From the NCBI RefSeq assembly GCF_024053505.1, contig NZ_JAMXQS010000001.1:372001-436000 (forward strand): DNA of 64,000 bases, written 5' to 3'. Under the pieces are notes generated by a model. It made no database searches and was not told where the DNA came from. It saw only the letters and a list, made by a program, of their open reading frames with translations. Made by a program: the position numbers and the translations under genes. Every line of letters starts with the position of its first letter. The first letter of the stretch is position 1. This DNA comes from Mesorhizobium liriopis. Its GTDB lineage: Bacteria > Pseudomonadota > Alphaproteobacteria > Rhizobiales > Rhizobiaceae. This document shows, piece by piece, positions 26,004 to 37,456 of the stretch.

Positions 26004-26258
26004 GTGGCGGCTGAACAGCAGAATGCGGATGTGAAGACCATGAGCTTCGAGCAGGCGCTCGAGGCTCTGGAGCGCATCGTGGACGATCTCGAGCGTGGCG
26101 ACGTGCCGCTCGACGAATCCATCCGCATCTACGAGCGCGGCGAAGCGCTGAAAGCCCACTGCGACCGCCTGCTCAAAAGCGCCGAGGACAAGGTCGAGAA
26201 GATCAGGCTGTCGCGCGAAGGCAGGCCGGTCGGCACCGAACCTCTCGATCCGGAGTAG
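26004..26258 (+). CDS. xseB: Exodeoxyribonuclease VII small subunit
   Basis: An 84-residue helical protein with the XseB core [20 protein letters not shown] followed by [18 protein letters not shown]. It binds the large subunit XseA to form exonuclease VII, which degrades single-stranded DNA from both ends. The start is GTG at 26004, three bases after the HDAC-like gene. The xseA gene is not in the window. Confidence 0.93.
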   Translation: MAAEQQNADVKTMSFEQALEALERIVDDLERGDVPLDESIRIYERGEALKAHCDRLLKSAEDKVEKIRLSREGRPVGTEPLDPE

Positions 26259-26418
26259 AAATCCCCAGCCAATCCGGCGCATTGAGGACGGGCTGAGCAA
26301 CCGCGTTCAGCTCTCGGTGACGTGTTTCATCGCCGCCACTGCGCCGCATTTACTTTGCAGTGATCACGCCATATCTCGATCTAAATCCTTTTATCCGACC
26401 AACGAGCCCGCGCGACCC

Positions 26419-28332
26419 TTGAGCGATCATCCGCAAACGCCTCTGCTGGACACGGTCAACGTTCCCGCAGACCTCAAGCGCATTCCCGAAGACAAGCTGC
26501 CGCAGCTCGCAAGCGAACTGCGTTCCGAGATGATCGATGCCGTTTCGCGGACAGGTGGGCATCTGGGTGCGGGGCTCGGCGTGGTCGAACTGACCGTTGC
26601 GCTCCATTACGTCTTCGACACGCCCGACGACCGCCTGATCTGGGATGTCGGTCACCAGGCCTACCCGCACAAGATCCTGACCGGCCGCCGCGACCGCATC
26701 CGCACGCTGCGTCAGGAAGGCGGCCTGTCCGGCTTCACCAAGCGTGCCGAGAGCCCATACGACCCGTTCGGCGCCGCACATTCCTCGACGTCCATCTCGG
26801 CTGGCCTCGGCATGGCCGTGGCGCGCGACCTCAAGGGCGCGAAGAACAACGTCATCGCCGTGATCGGCGATGGTGCGATGTCCGCCGGCATGGCCTTCGA
26901 GGCGATGAATAATGCGGGCGCCATCGATGCGCGGCTCGTCGTCATCCTCAACGACAACGACATGTCCATCGCCCCGCCCACGGGCGCGATGAGCGCCTAT
27001 CTGGCGCGTCTCGTTTCGGGCAAGACCTATCGTTCGCTCCGCGAGAACGCCAAGCAGCTCGCCCGCAAGCTTCCGAAGTTTCTGCAGGAGAAGGGCCGCC
27101 GCGCCGAAGAATTCGCGCGCGGGTTCTGGACGGGCGGCACGCTCTTCGAGGAACTCGGCTTTTATTATGTCGGCCCGATCGACGGCCACAATCTCGAGCA
27201 TCTTCTGCCCGTGCTCAAGAACGTGCGCGACAACAGCGAAGGCCCGGTGCTGATCCATGTGGTGACGCAGAAGGGCAAGGGCTATGCGCCGGCCGAAGCC
27301 GCCGCCGACAAGTATCACGGCGTCAACAAGTTCGACGTCATAACCGGCACCCAGGCTTCCGCACCCGCCAATGCACCCAGCTACACCAAGGTCTTCGCCG
27401 AAAGCCTGGTGCAGGAGGCCGAGCACGACGACCGCATCGTGGCGATCACCGCCGCCATGCCGTCCGGAACGGGTTTGGACATCTTCGGCAAGGCGTTCCC
27501 CGAGCGCACCTTCGATGTCGGCATCGCCGAACAGCATGCGGTGACCTTCGCCGCTGGCCTCGCCACCGAAGGCCTGAAACCCTTTTGCGCGATCTATTCG
27601 ACCTTCCTCCAGCGTGGCTATGACCAGCTCGTCCACGATGTCGCGATCCAGGGCCTGCCCGTGCGCTTCGCCATCGATCGCGCCGGCTATGTCGGCGCCG
27701 ATGGCCCGACCCACTGCGGTGCCTTCGACACCGCCTATCTCACCTGCCTGCCGGGCATGGTCGTGATGGCCGCCGCCGACGAGGCGGAGCTGCGCCATAT
27801 GGTTCGCACGGCGGCCGAATATGATGCGGGCCCGATCTCCTTCCGCTATCCGCGCGGCAATGGTGTCGGCGTCGATATGCCCGAGCGCGGCGAAGTGCTG
27901 CCCATCGGCAAGGGCCGTGTGCTGCGCGAGGGCAGCAAGATCGCACTCCTCTCCTTCGGCACGCGGCTCGCCGATTGCATGCTGGCCGCCGAGGAACTGG
28001 CGGCCGCCGGCCTTTCCACCACGGTCGCCGACGCCCGCTTCGCCAAGCCTCTGGACGAAGAGCTGATCGCGCGCCTCGCTGCCGAGCACGAGGTTCTGGT
28101 CACGGTCGAGGAGGGTTCGGTCGGCGGCTTCGGTTCGCAGGTCCTGCACTATCTCTCAGGCGCCGGCCTGCTCGATCACGGCCTCAAGGTCCGCGCGCTG
28201 GTGCTGACGGACGCCTATACCGATCAGGCCAAGCCCGAAAAGATGATCGCCGATGCCGGTCTCGATACGGCGGGCATCGTGCGCACGGTCCATGCTGCGC
28301 TCGGCACCACCGCTCGCGCCGTGCGCGCCTGA
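26419..28332 (+). CDS. dxs: 1-deoxy-D-xylulose-5-phosphate synthase
   Basis: A 637-residue thiamine-diphosphate enzyme that condenses pyruvate and glyceraldehyde 3-phosphate, the entry step of the MEP pathway. Visible are [17 protein letters not shown] with the catalytic His, the TPP motif starting [18 protein letters not shown] (about residue 149) and the transketolase-C region (EEGSVGGFG). The start is TTG at 26419, giving [13 protein letters not shown] as in relatives; an ATG at 26317 would add 34 unrelated residues. The 160-base gap to xseB contains no recognisable TPP riboswitch. Confidence 0.93.
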   Translation: MSDHPQTPLLDTVNVPADLKRIPEDKLPQLASELRSEMIDAVSRTGGHLGAGLGVVELTVALHYVFDTPDDRLIWDVGHQAYPHKILTGRRDRIRTLRQEGGLSGFTKRAESPYDPFGAAHSSTSISAGLGMAVARDLKGAKNNVIAVIGDGAMSAGMAFEAMNNAGAIDARLVVILNDNDMSIAPPTGAMSAYLARLVSGKTYRSLRENAKQLARKLPKFLQEKGRRAEEFARGFWTGGTLFEELGFYYVGPIDGHNLEHLLPVLKNVRDNSEGPVLIHVVTQKGKGYAPAEAAADKYHGVNKFDVITGTQASAPANAPSYTKVFAESLVQEAEHDDRIVAITAAMPSGTGLDIFGKAFPERTFDVGIAEQHAVTFAAGLATEGLKPFCAIYSTFLQRGYDQLVHDVAIQGLPVRFAIDRAGYVGADGPTHCGAFDTAYLTCLPGMVVMAAADEAELRHMVRTAAEYDAGPISFRYPRGNGVGVDMPERGEVLPIGKGRVLREGSKIALLSFGTRLADCMLAAEELAAAGLSTTVADARFAKPLDEELIARLAAEHEVLVTVEEGSVGGFGSQVLHYLSGAGLLDHGLKVRALVLTDAYTDQAKPEKMIADAGLDTAGIVRTVHAALGTTARAVRA

Positions 28333-28345
28333 GCTTCGTCATCCG

Positions 28346-29080
28346 ATGCGGCTGGACGAGGCGCTGGTCGCGCGCAAGCTTTTTCCCTCACGCTCCCGCG
28401 CCCGGGACGCCGTCTTGCGGGGCACGGTGAGCGTCGGCGGCGCGGTCTGCCGCAAGCCCGCGCAGGACATCGCTGAAGCCGACACGCTTACTGTCGATGA
28501 TCCGGCCCGCGCCTATGTCTCCCGCGCGGCCCTCAAGCTTATCGCCGGCCTCGACGCGTTCGGCTTCGATCCCGTCGGCTGCCACGCCCTCGACATCGGC
28601 GCCTCCACCGGCGGCTTCACGCAAGTGCTGCTCGAACGAAACGCGGCCCATGTCGTCGCGCTCGATGTCGGCCATGGCCAACTGGTTGAAGCCCTGCGCA
28701 ACGACCGCCGCGTCTCGGTCCTCGAAGGTTTGAACGCACGCGACCTCTCCGAAACCCATCTCGGTTCCCGGCGCCCTGATGCGCTCGTCTCCGATGTTTC
28801 TTTCATCTCCCTGACGCTCGCTCTGCCGCCCGCTCTCGCGCTCGCCGCGACCGGCGCATGGGGCGTCTTCCTCGTGAAGCCGCAATTCGAAGCCGGCCGC
28901 GAGGCCATCGGCAAAGGCGGCATCCTGCGCGACCCCTCCGCAGGGGAGGGCGTCGCCCAGCGCATCCGCGATTGGCTCGACACCCAGCCCGGCTGGCGCA
29001 CGACGGGCCTCGTCCCCGCACCGATCGAAGGCGGCGACGGCAATCAGGAATATCTGCTCGGCGGAAGGAAAGACCAATGA
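28346..29080 (+). CDS. tlyA: TlyA family rRNA 2'-O-ribose methyltransferase
   Basis: A 244-residue protein with an N-terminal S4 RNA-binding domain (MRLDEALVARKLFPSRSRAR onward, 1-60) and an FtsJ-like methyltransferase domain (SAM loop LDIGASTGGFTQVLL). The likely catalytic Lys-Asp-Lys set appears in SRAALKL, SDVSFISL and VKPQFEAG. TlyA methylates rRNA riboses and affects capreomycin susceptibility in mycobacteria. It sits 13 bases after dxs and overlaps the next gene in ATGA. Confidence 0.92.
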   Translation: MRLDEALVARKLFPSRSRARDAVLRGTVSVGGAVCRKPAQDIAEADTLTVDDPARAYVSRAALKLIAGLDAFGFDPVGCHALDIGASTGGFTQVLLERNAAHVVALDVGHGQLVEALRNDRRVSVLEGLNARDLSETHLGSRRPDALVSDVSFISLTLALPPALALAATGAWGVFLVKPQFEAGREAIGKGGILRDPSAGEGVAQRIRDWLDTQPGWRTTGLVPAPIEGGDGNQEYLLGGRKDQ

Positions 29081-30318
29081 GCGAAACCCTTACCATCGAG
29101 CGCCTTGCGGCTGGCGGCGATGGCCTCGCCCATCGCGGCGGCAAGCCCGTCCACGTGCCGTTCACGCTGCCCGGTGAGGAGGCCGAGGTGCGCTTCGATG
29201 CCGACGGCGCGCATCTGCTTTCGCTTCTGCGCGCCTCACCCCAGCGCGTCGAGCCGCCCTGCCGGCATTTCGGCACCTGCGGCAGCTGCGCGCTCCAGCA
29301 CATGGAAGACGAAGCCTATCGCGCCTGGAAACGCGAGCGCGTCGTTCATGTCCTCGAAAGTGCCGGCATAGCCGCGGAAGTCGCCCCGCTGATCCCTTGC
29401 GCCCCACGCTCCCGCCGTCGCGTGGCGCTTACCGCGCGGCTGGTCGCGGCCGGCGCGCTGCTCGGCTTCAACCGCGTCCGCTCGCACGAGATCGTCGATC
29501 TGGAAGAGAACTGGATCGCGCTGCCGCTGATCGTCGATGCGCTTCCCATGCTGCGCCGTTTGGTCGAAACCATCGCCAAGACGCCGAAATCGTTCCGCCT
29601 CCTCGTCACTGCCACAGCATCCGGCCTCGATGTTTCAGCCGAAGAGTCCGGCAAATTGAGCGAAAGCGAGCGCCGCGCGGCTTCCGACTTCGCCGTGCGC
29701 AACGGCTTGGCGCGCCTTTCGGTGGATGGCGAGATCATCGTCGAGCCGCGCAAGCCTGTGGTCATGATGGGTGAGGCCGCCGTCAATGTTCCGCCCGGCG
29801 CCTTCGTTCAGGCTGTTGCCGAGACCGAAGACGCGATGGTTGCGCTCGTGCTCGATCACGTCAAGAAATCGAAGCACGTCGCCGACCTCTTCGCCGGCTG
29901 CGGCGCTTTCACCTTCCGCTTGGCTCGGAATGCCCGCGTCCATGCCGTGGAAAGCGACGCGGCTGCCATCGGTGCCCTCGACCGTGCCGCCCGCGCCACG
30001 CCTGGCCTCAAGCCCATCACCCCCGAGCGCCGCGATCTCTTTCGCCGCCCGCTGACCGCCAAGGAATTGAACACCTTCGACGCGGTCGTCTTCGACCCGC
30101 CGCGCGCCGGTGCAGAGTTTCAGTCCCGCGAGCTCGCGAAATCCACCGTTCCGCGCGTCGCCGCGGTCTCGTGCAACCCCACGACGCTCGCCCGCGATCT
30201 CTCGATCCTCGTCGCCGGCGGCTACCGCGTCACCCGCGTCGTTCCCCTCGACCAGTTCCTCTGGTCGAGCCACGTCGAAGCCGTCGCATTGCTGGAAAAG
30301 CCGAAGAGCCGGCGCTAG
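29077..30318 (+). CDS. RlmD/TrmA-like RNA (uracil-5-)-methyltransferase
   Basis: A 413-residue RNA m5U methyltransferase. It has a short TRAM-like N-terminus (about 1-50), iron-sulfur cysteines in CRHFGTCGSC (Cys62, Cys68, Cys71, with Cys108 a candidate fourth ligand), the SAM motif ADLFAGCGAFTF, and the catalytic cysteine motif VSCNPTTLARDLS (about residue 365) after FDPPRAGAE. This fits the RlmD/RlmC group acting on 23S rRNA; the exact uridine is not predictable. Translationally coupled to tlyA. Confidence 0.9.
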   Translation: MSETLTIERLAAGGDGLAHRGGKPVHVPFTLPGEEAEVRFDADGAHLLSLLRASPQRVEPPCRHFGTCGSCALQHMEDEAYRAWKRERVVHVLESAGIAAEVAPLIPCAPRSRRRVALTARLVAAGALLGFNRVRSHEIVDLEENWIALPLIVDALPMLRRLVETIAKTPKSFRLLVTATASGLDVSAEESGKLSESERRAASDFAVRNGLARLSVDGEIIVEPRKPVVMMGEAAVNVPPGAFVQAVAETEDAMVALVLDHVKKSKHVADLFAGCGAFTFRLARNARVHAVESDAAAIGALDRAARATPGLKPITPERRDLFRRPLTAKELNTFDAVVFDPPRAGAEFQSRELAKSTVPRVAAVSCNPTTLARDLSILVAGGYRVTRVVPLDQFLWSSHVEAVALLEKPKSRR

Positions 30319-30320
30319 GC

Positions 30321-30379
30321 TTGAAACGAGCACTTCTTGAGCATAACTTGCCCGACACGCGATCAATCCCTGCTCAAGA
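30321..30379 (+). promoter_or_regulatory. Promoter and candidate operator of the Xre/DUF2384-RES module
   Basis: TTGAAA (30321-30326), a 17-base spacer and TAACTT (30344-30349) form a plausible promoter three bases after the methyltransferase stop. A perfect nine-base inverted repeat flanks the transcription start: TCTTGAGCA (30335-30343), abutting the -10, and TGCTCAAGA (30371-30379), overlapping the AAGAGG ribosome site. The positions fit autoregulation by the antitoxin; this is inferred. Confidence 0.5.
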
Positions 30380-30387
30380 GGCGTGCC

Positions 30388-30750
30388 GTGTCGTTAGCCC
30401 TGACAGTTTCCCGTTATGAATCCAGCGACGCTACGCATCTGTCGGCACGGCGCGTCGCCGAGCTTTTGGGCGTCACGCTTTCCGAACTGTCGAGCCTGAT
30501 CGGCGTCGCTCGTAACACGCTGACTGCAGCGTCCGGCGCGCGCAAGGTCGATGCGGCCTTGAGTCCGGTGGTTCGCATTCTTGCCATGGCAGAGGAGATG
30601 GCAGGCGACGAGCGGCGCGCGGCCATCTGGTTCAAGCACCAACCACTGCCCGGCTGGGCCGGCAAATCGGCGCTTGATCTCGTGCGCGATGGTAAGTCCG
30701 ACAAGGTATTGAATTATCTCGAGGCCGTACGCTCCGGCGTTTATGCCTGA
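30388..30750 (+). CDS. Xre/MbcA/ParS-type antitoxin (DUF2384)
   Basis: A 120-residue antitoxin. The N-terminal half contains a helix-turn-helix-like stretch (SARRVAELLGVTLSELSSLIG) and the C-terminal half the DUF2384 toxin-binding region (AIWFKHQPLPGWAGKSALDLV, DKVLNYLEAVRSGVYA), the classic pattern of antitoxins paired with RES toxins. The GTG start at 30388 has AAGAGG seven bases upstream; an in-frame ATG at 30337 is before the promoter -10 and is unlikely. Its end overlaps the toxin start by eight bases. Confidence 0.88.
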   Translation: MSLALTVSRYESSDATHLSARRVAELLGVTLSELSSLIGVARNTLTAASGARKVDAALSPVVRILAMAEEMAGDERRAAIWFKHQPLPGWAGKSALDLVRDGKSDKVLNYLEAVRSGVYA

Positions 30751-31249
30751 CGCAGCCTTGACGCTCTGGCGCGCCTTCGTGCCGCGCTGGGCTCATCTTC
30801 CCCTGTCAGGTGAAGGCGCGGCGCGCTTCGGTGGGCGCTGGAACCCTGTCGGCGCCCCGACGATCTACGCAGCCCGCGAGCTTTCCACCGCATGGGCTGA
30901 GTACAATCAGGGATTCGTCCAGCACCCAGCATTGATCGCGCAGCTCGAGCTGCGCGGCGCGAAACTCGCCGATCTGACCGATGTCGCTGCGCTCGAACAC
31001 TTCGGCCTCGACGAGAGCATCCACCACACCGAATGGCGCGCCACCATTGATGCGGATGAGGTACCGCCCACCTATACCCTGCGTGATAAGCTGCTGAACG
31101 ACGGCTGGGACGGGGTGATCTACCCGTCCTTCATGTCGCGCGGCGGCACATGCGTCGCGCTCTGGCGCTGGAACGAGGCGAACGCCCCCGAACTTTCCGT
31201 CATCGACCCCGAGGGCCGCCTGCCGACGACGCCTGCTTCCTGGGTCTAG
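30743..31249 (+). CDS. RES domain toxin (ParT/MbcT family)
   Basis: A 168-residue RES-domain protein. Members are NAD+-consuming toxins (NAD+ phosphorolysis or ADP-ribosylation of host enzymes). Conserved active-site elements are present: Arg32 in GGRWNPVG, Tyr42 in TIYAARELS and Glu53 in STAWAEYNQ. The toxin therefore looks intact. Its TAG interlocks with the tldD stop on the opposite strand as CTAG (31246-31249). The pair forms a self-contained insertion between the RNA methyltransferase and tldD. Confidence 0.9.
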   Translation: MPDAALTLWRAFVPRWAHLPLSGEGAARFGGRWNPVGAPTIYAARELSTAWAEYNQGFVQHPALIAQLELRGAKLADLTDVAALEHFGLDESIHHTEWRATIDADEVPPTYTLRDKLLNDGWDGVIYPSFMSRGGTCVALWRWNEANAPELSVIDPEGRLPTTPASWV

Positions 31250-32658
31250 ACTTTCGTCCCGCCCACGGTCATCGCGTCCATCCGCAGATGCGGTTGGCCG
31301 ACGCCCACCGGCACGCCTTGGCCGGCTTTGCCGCACATGCCGATGCCGGTGTCGAGCTTGGAGTCGTTGCCGATCATCGACACGCGATGCATCGCGTCTG
31401 GCCCATTGCCGATCAGCATGGCGCCCTTGATGGGTTGGGTCACCACCCCGTTCTCGATCATATAGGCCTCGGTGCAGCCGAACACGAATTTGCCGCTGGT
31501 GATATCCACCTGTCCGCCGCCGAACGACACGGCATAGATGCCGTTCTTGACCGACGCGATGATCTCTTCCGGCGTCTTGTCGCCCGAGGTCATGAACGTG
31601 TTGGTCATGCGCGGCATCGGCTGGTGCGCGTAGGATTCGCGACGGCCATTGCCGGTCGCCTTTACGCCCATCAGCCGCGCGTTCTGGCGGTCCTGCATGT
31701 AGCCGACCAGCTTGCCATCCTCGATCAGCACGTTGCGTGCCGAAGGCGTGCCCTCGTCGTCCACAGTCAGCGAGCCGCGTCGCTCGTGGATCGTGCCGTC
31801 ATCGACCACGGTGACGCCCTTGGACGCGACCTGCTGTCCCATCAGCCCGGCGAAGGCCGAGGTCTTCTTGCGGTTGAAGTCGCCTTCGAGCCCATGGCCC
31901 ACCGCCTCGTGCAGCATCACGCCCGGCCAGCCGGAAGACAGCACGATATCGAACGTGCCGGCCGGTGCCGGTGCCGCCTCGAGATTGACCAGTGCTTGGC
32001 GCAAGGCCTCGCGCGCGGCATCCTTCCAGTTCTCTTCGGCCACGAACTCACCGAAGCCCTTGCGCCCGCCCATGCCATAGGAGCCGGTTTCCTGACGGTC
32101 GCCGTCACCCACCACGACCGAAACATTGACGCGTACGAGGGGTCGGATGTCGCGCACCGTCGTGCCGTCGCCGCGCATGATCTCCACATGCTGCCAGGAG
32201 GCCGCAAGCGAGGCCGTCACCTGCCGCACGCGCGGATCGCTCTCGCGGCAGAATGCATCGATCTCTTCCAAGAGCCGCGCCTTCGCGCCGAAAGACGGCT
32301 CGCCGATCGGGTTCTCGTCGCCATAGAGATGCCTGTTCGTGCCCTGCGGGCCGGCCGCCAGCGTGCCGGAATAACCGGCCTTGACGGTCGAGACGGCATC
32401 CGAAGCGCGCAAGAGGGCCGCTTCCGACAATTCGCTCGAATGCGCGAAGCCCGTCGCCTCGCCCGCCACCGCGCGCAGGCCGAAGCCCTGATCGGTCGAA
32501 AAATTGGCCGTCTTCAACCGGCCATTGTCGAACATCAGCGCTTCGCTCTCGCTGTATTCCAGAAAGAGCTCGCCATCGTCCGAGCCCTTGATCGTGTCTG
32601 CCACGATCTGGCGGACCGTCTCTTCCGAGACGTCGAACTGCTCGATAAGTGATTTCAT
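31246..32658 (-). CDS. tldD: Metalloprotease TldD
   Basis: A 470-residue TldD/PmbA family zinc protease. The TldD zinc motif HEAVGH is at residues 250-255, followed by GLEGDFNRK, and the C-terminal cysteine region CGKAGQGVPVGVG is present. TldD-TldE (PmbA) pairs trim peptides such as microcins and CcdA; no pmbA is in the window. ATG 32658 gives the family N-terminus (MKSLIEQFDVSEE); an upstream in-frame start at 32715 is possible. It follows ialB by 73 bases on the same strand. Confidence 0.93.
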   Translation of the reverse strand: MKSLIEQFDVSEETVRQIVADTIKGSDDGELFLEYSESEALMFDNGRLKTANFSTDQGFGLRAVAGEATGFAHSSELSEAALLRASDAVSTVKAGYSGTLAAGPQGTNRHLYGDENPIGEPSFGAKARLLEEIDAFCRESDPRVRQVTASLAASWQHVEIMRGDGTTVRDIRPLVRVNVSVVVGDGDRQETGSYGMGGRKGFGEFVAEENWKDAAREALRQALVNLEAAPAPAGTFDIVLSSGWPGVMLHEAVGHGLEGDFNRKKTSAFAGLMGQQVASKGVTVVDDGTIHERRGSLTVDDEGTPSARNVLIEDGKLVGYMQDRQNARLMGVKATGNGRRESYAHQPMPRMTNTFMTSGDKTPEEIIASVKNGIYAVSFGGGQVDITSGKFVFGCTEAYMIENGVVTQPIKGAMLIGNGPDAMHRVSMIGNDSKLDTGIGMCGKAGQGVPVGVGQPHLRMDAMTVGGTKV

Positions 32659-32731
32659 GAAGGGATCCGCCGCGAAGAATTCTGGTGTGCCAGCGATGTA
32701 GGGAGCTGGCACCACGACTGCAACGCGTGCC

Positions 32732-33334
32732 TTACCTCGGCAGCGCGGCGAAGCCTTCCTTGAAGCCGTTCAGCGCGACGGGAATGCCGATGCCTTCCTC
32801 GGGCGTCTGGAACACGATGAAGGTGGCCGACTTGCCATTGGAGAAGGTGTCGATCAGCTGCTTCTCGAGGATCACCTCGGCATAGCATCCATCGCCGAAG
32901 CAGCGCACGAAATAGGCCCGGCCGATATCCTTGCCGTCCACGTTGAGGCCGAGGCCGTTGGGCAGGAGCACGCCGAGCGGGGCGAGCACGCGCAGGATCT
33001 CGGCCTTGTTGTCGGCGGTGCGCAGCACCACCACGGAAAGGCCGACCTCCGGCCGGTCCTCGGCCACCACGTTCTGCATCATCGCGCACTGCTCGGAGGA
33101 GGCGCCAGCCGGCGTGTCGCAGATGATCGACCACGCGCCATGCGTCGCGCGTACCTGTCCGGCTTGCGGCTGGCCCTGCGGGGCGGGGGCAGGGGCCGCC
33201 GGCGCCGGCTGCTGAGCGCGCGGCTGCTGCGCCGGTGCGGGCTGTTGCGCCAGTGCCGCCCCCACGGAGACCGGGCTCGCGGACACGAGTGCGCCCACCA
33301 TCGCGAGCTTCAGGAAAAGACGGACCGGACGCAT
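32732..33334 (-). CDS. Invasion-associated locus B (IalB) family protein
   Basis: A 200-residue exported protein. A signal peptide is visible (MRPVRLFLKLAMVGALVSA to the ALAQ cleavage region), then a Pro/Gln/Ala-rich linker (about 35-62), then the IalB domain starting TRATHGAWSIICDT-like sequence with paired cysteines (IICDT, EQCAMM and CFGDGCYAEV). In Bartonella IalB is linked to erythrocyte invasion; in other Rhizobiales the role is unknown, probably envelope. ATG 33334 places the signal peptide at the N-terminus. Confidence 0.88.
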   Translation of the reverse strand: MRPVRLFLKLAMVGALVSASPVSVGAALAQQPAPAQQPRAQQPAPAAPAPAPQGQPQAGQVRATHGAWSIICDTPAGASSEQCAMMQNVVAEDRPEVGLSVVVLRTADNKAEILRVLAPLGVLLPNGLGLNVDGKDIGRAYFVRCFGDGCYAEVILEKQLIDTFSNGKSATFIVFQTPEEGIGIPVALNGFKEGFAALPR

Positions 33335-33706
33335 CGGCACTCCAAATTCATCGAGGGCCGACACGGCCCGGAACTTCATCAGTGCCTTCGCGAATCGCCG
33401 GAAGGCCCAGGAGGCGCAACATAAGGGGGAGAGCGAAGCGGATGCCAGCGCCTCTGCCGCGCACATGTTATTTTTCGCTTAAATCCGACTGAATTGCGAC
33501 CGCCGCAGCCTCTGCCTATCGGCTTGTCGCGGCCGGCTGCCATAAAATGGCTGCAAAATGCCGCATCGGCGGCAAAGCTGAATTCTTGCCCTCCATAAAA
33601 GAGTATGGTTTGAACCGCGATGAGGGGACGGAGACTGGAGGAGGTCGTCCGTCCTGCTTGCGATTTGACCGGCCCTTGCCGGCCGGGAGCGGAGATTTCG
33701 AGCGGA
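33335..33706. promoter_or_regulatory. Divergent regulatory region between ialB and the cox operon
   Basis: This 372-base gap has no gene I can support. It must hold the promoters of ialB (minus) and ctaC (plus). An AT-richer core lies at about 33465-33620 (TTATTTTTCGCTTAAAT at its left). A strong ribosome-site-like GGAGGAGG at 33637-33644 is not followed by a usable start codon. A CCGGC/GCCGG hairpin (33669-33673 with 33678-33682) sits 24 bases before the ctaC ATG in what should be its leader. I could not fix a -35/-10 pair. Confidence 0.5.
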
Positions 33707-36260
<2,554 letters not shown>

Positions 36261-36288
36261 GGCGCGGACAATTTGGACAATATGCGAC

Positions 36289-36314
36289 GCCGCCCGTTTT
36301 CCCTAAAGGGCGGC
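36289..36314 (+). other. Intercistronic hairpin between ctaD and ctaB
   Basis: GCCGCCC (36289-36295) pairs with GGGCGGC (36308-36314) across a 12-base loop, in the 89-base gap between ctaD and ctaB. No T-run follows. It may stabilise the upstream ctaCD mRNA or reduce read-through into the assembly-factor genes. Confidence 0.4.
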
Positions 36315-36349
36315 CTTGCAAGCTTGAAGTAACAGGGCAGGCATCGCTC

Positions 36350-37285
36350 ATGGCGCTTATCGACAACAGGATGGAAGACAGCCTGCCTCGCCTTTCCGAG
36401 GCGACGGCCGGTGACTTCTTTGCCCTGATGAAGCCGCGCGTGATGTCGCTCGTGGTGTTCACCGCTTTTGTCGGCTTCGCCGCTGCCCCCGGCTCGCACA
36501 ACCCTGTGCTGGGCATGATTGCGATCCTCGCCATCGCGGTTGGCGCGGGCGCGTCCGGTGCACTCAACATGTGGTACGATGCCGATATCGACCGCGTAAT
36601 GACCCGCACCGCTTCCCGGCCTTTGCCGTCCGGCCGCATCCTGCCCGGCGAGGCGCTCGGCTTCGGCATCGTGATGTCGGCCTTTTCCGTTTTTACGCTC
36701 GGCCTGCTGGTCAACTGGCTCGCCGGCGCGCTGCTCGCCTTCACGATCTTCTTCTATGCCGTGATCTATACGATGTGGCTCAAGCGCTCGACGCCGCAGA
36801 ACATCGTGATCGGCGGTGCCGCCGGTGCCTTCCCGCCCATGATCGGCTGGGCCGCAGCCACCAATTCAATCGGCTGGGAAAGCGTGATCCTGTTCATGAT
36901 CACCTTCCTCTGGACGCCGCCGCATTTCTGGGCGCTCGCGCTCTTCAAGGCCGGCGAATACGGCAAGGCCGGCATTCCGATGATGCCGAACGTGCGTGGT
37001 CTTGCGTCCACCCGCCGCCAGATCTTCGCCTATTCGCTTCTTCTCGCGCCCATCGGCATGCTGCCCTGGCTGATGGACTACCGCTCGGTCGTGTATGGCG
37101 CAGGCGCGACGGCATTGGGCGCAGGCTTCGTCTGGTATGCCTGGACGGTGCTGCGCATGACGGATGAAGACCAGGCGATGAAGCCCGCCAAGGCGCTGTT
37201 CGGCTTCTCGCTCATCTACCTCTTTGCGATCTTCGCGCTCTATCTCGTTGATATCGCGCTGATGCATGCTGGCATCGTTGGTTAA
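36350..37285 (+). CDS. ctaB: Protoheme IX farnesyltransferase (heme O synthase)
   Basis: A 311-residue UbiA-superfamily membrane enzyme that adds a farnesyl group to heme b, giving heme O on the way to heme a for the oxidase. The prenyl-diphosphate motif is [19 protein letters not shown] (near residues 75-93), and many hydrophobic helices follow (for example [15 protein letters not shown]). ATG 36350 gives [15 protein letters not shown]; longer frames read back into ctaD. Located within the oxidase operon as in other alphaproteobacteria. Confidence 0.94.
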   Translation: MALIDNRMEDSLPRLSEATAGDFFALMKPRVMSLVVFTAFVGFAAAPGSHNPVLGMIAILAIAVGAGASGALNMWYDADIDRVMTRTASRPLPSGRILPGEALGFGIVMSAFSVFTLGLLVNWLAGALLAFTIFFYAVIYTMWLKRSTPQNIVIGGAAGAFPPMIGWAAATNSIGWESVILFMITFLWTPPHFWALALFKAGEYGKAGIPMMPNVRGLASTRRQIFAYSLLLAPIGMLPWLMDYRSVVYGAGATALGAGFVWYAWTVLRMTDEDQAMKPAKALFGFSLIYLFAIFALYLVDIALMHAGIVG

Positions 37286-37289
37286 GGCG

Positions 37290-37445
37290 ATGGACGAAGA
37301 GCGCATCGTGCTTTCCGAGCGCCAGAAAAAGGCGCAGCGCTCGCGCTCGATCGCCATCGGGCTGGCGCTCGCGGCTTTCGTCGTGCTCGTTTATTTCGGC
37401 AGTGTGCTGAAATTCGGCGCGGCCCTTTTCAACCGGCCGATCTGA
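37290..37445 (+). CDS. coxF: Small cox operon membrane protein CoxF
   Basis: A 51-residue single-pass protein, four bases after ctaB: a charged N-terminus ([16 protein letters not shown]), a hydrophobic helix ([20 protein letters not shown]) and a short tail ending FNRPI. Small proteins of this shape occupy this position in Rhizobiales and Rhodobacterales cox operons and are called CoxF or CtaF; they are thought to be oxidase assembly or accessory proteins. GAGGAGAGG just after its stop serves ctaG. Confidence 0.8.
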   Translation: MDEERIVLSERQKKAQRSRSIAIGLALAAFVVLVYFGSVLKFGAALFNRPI

Positions 37446-37456
37446 GGAGAGGCGCG

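Noticed and set aside
26259-26418. TPP riboswitch upstream of dxs
   Set aside because: The 160-base gap lacks the conserved CTGAGA and ACCTGATCTGG-like blocks of the THI element.
33637-33660. Leader peptide gene before ctaC, suggested by GGAGGAGG
   Set aside because: No ATG, GTG or TTG occurs at a usable distance after the ribosome-site-like sequence.
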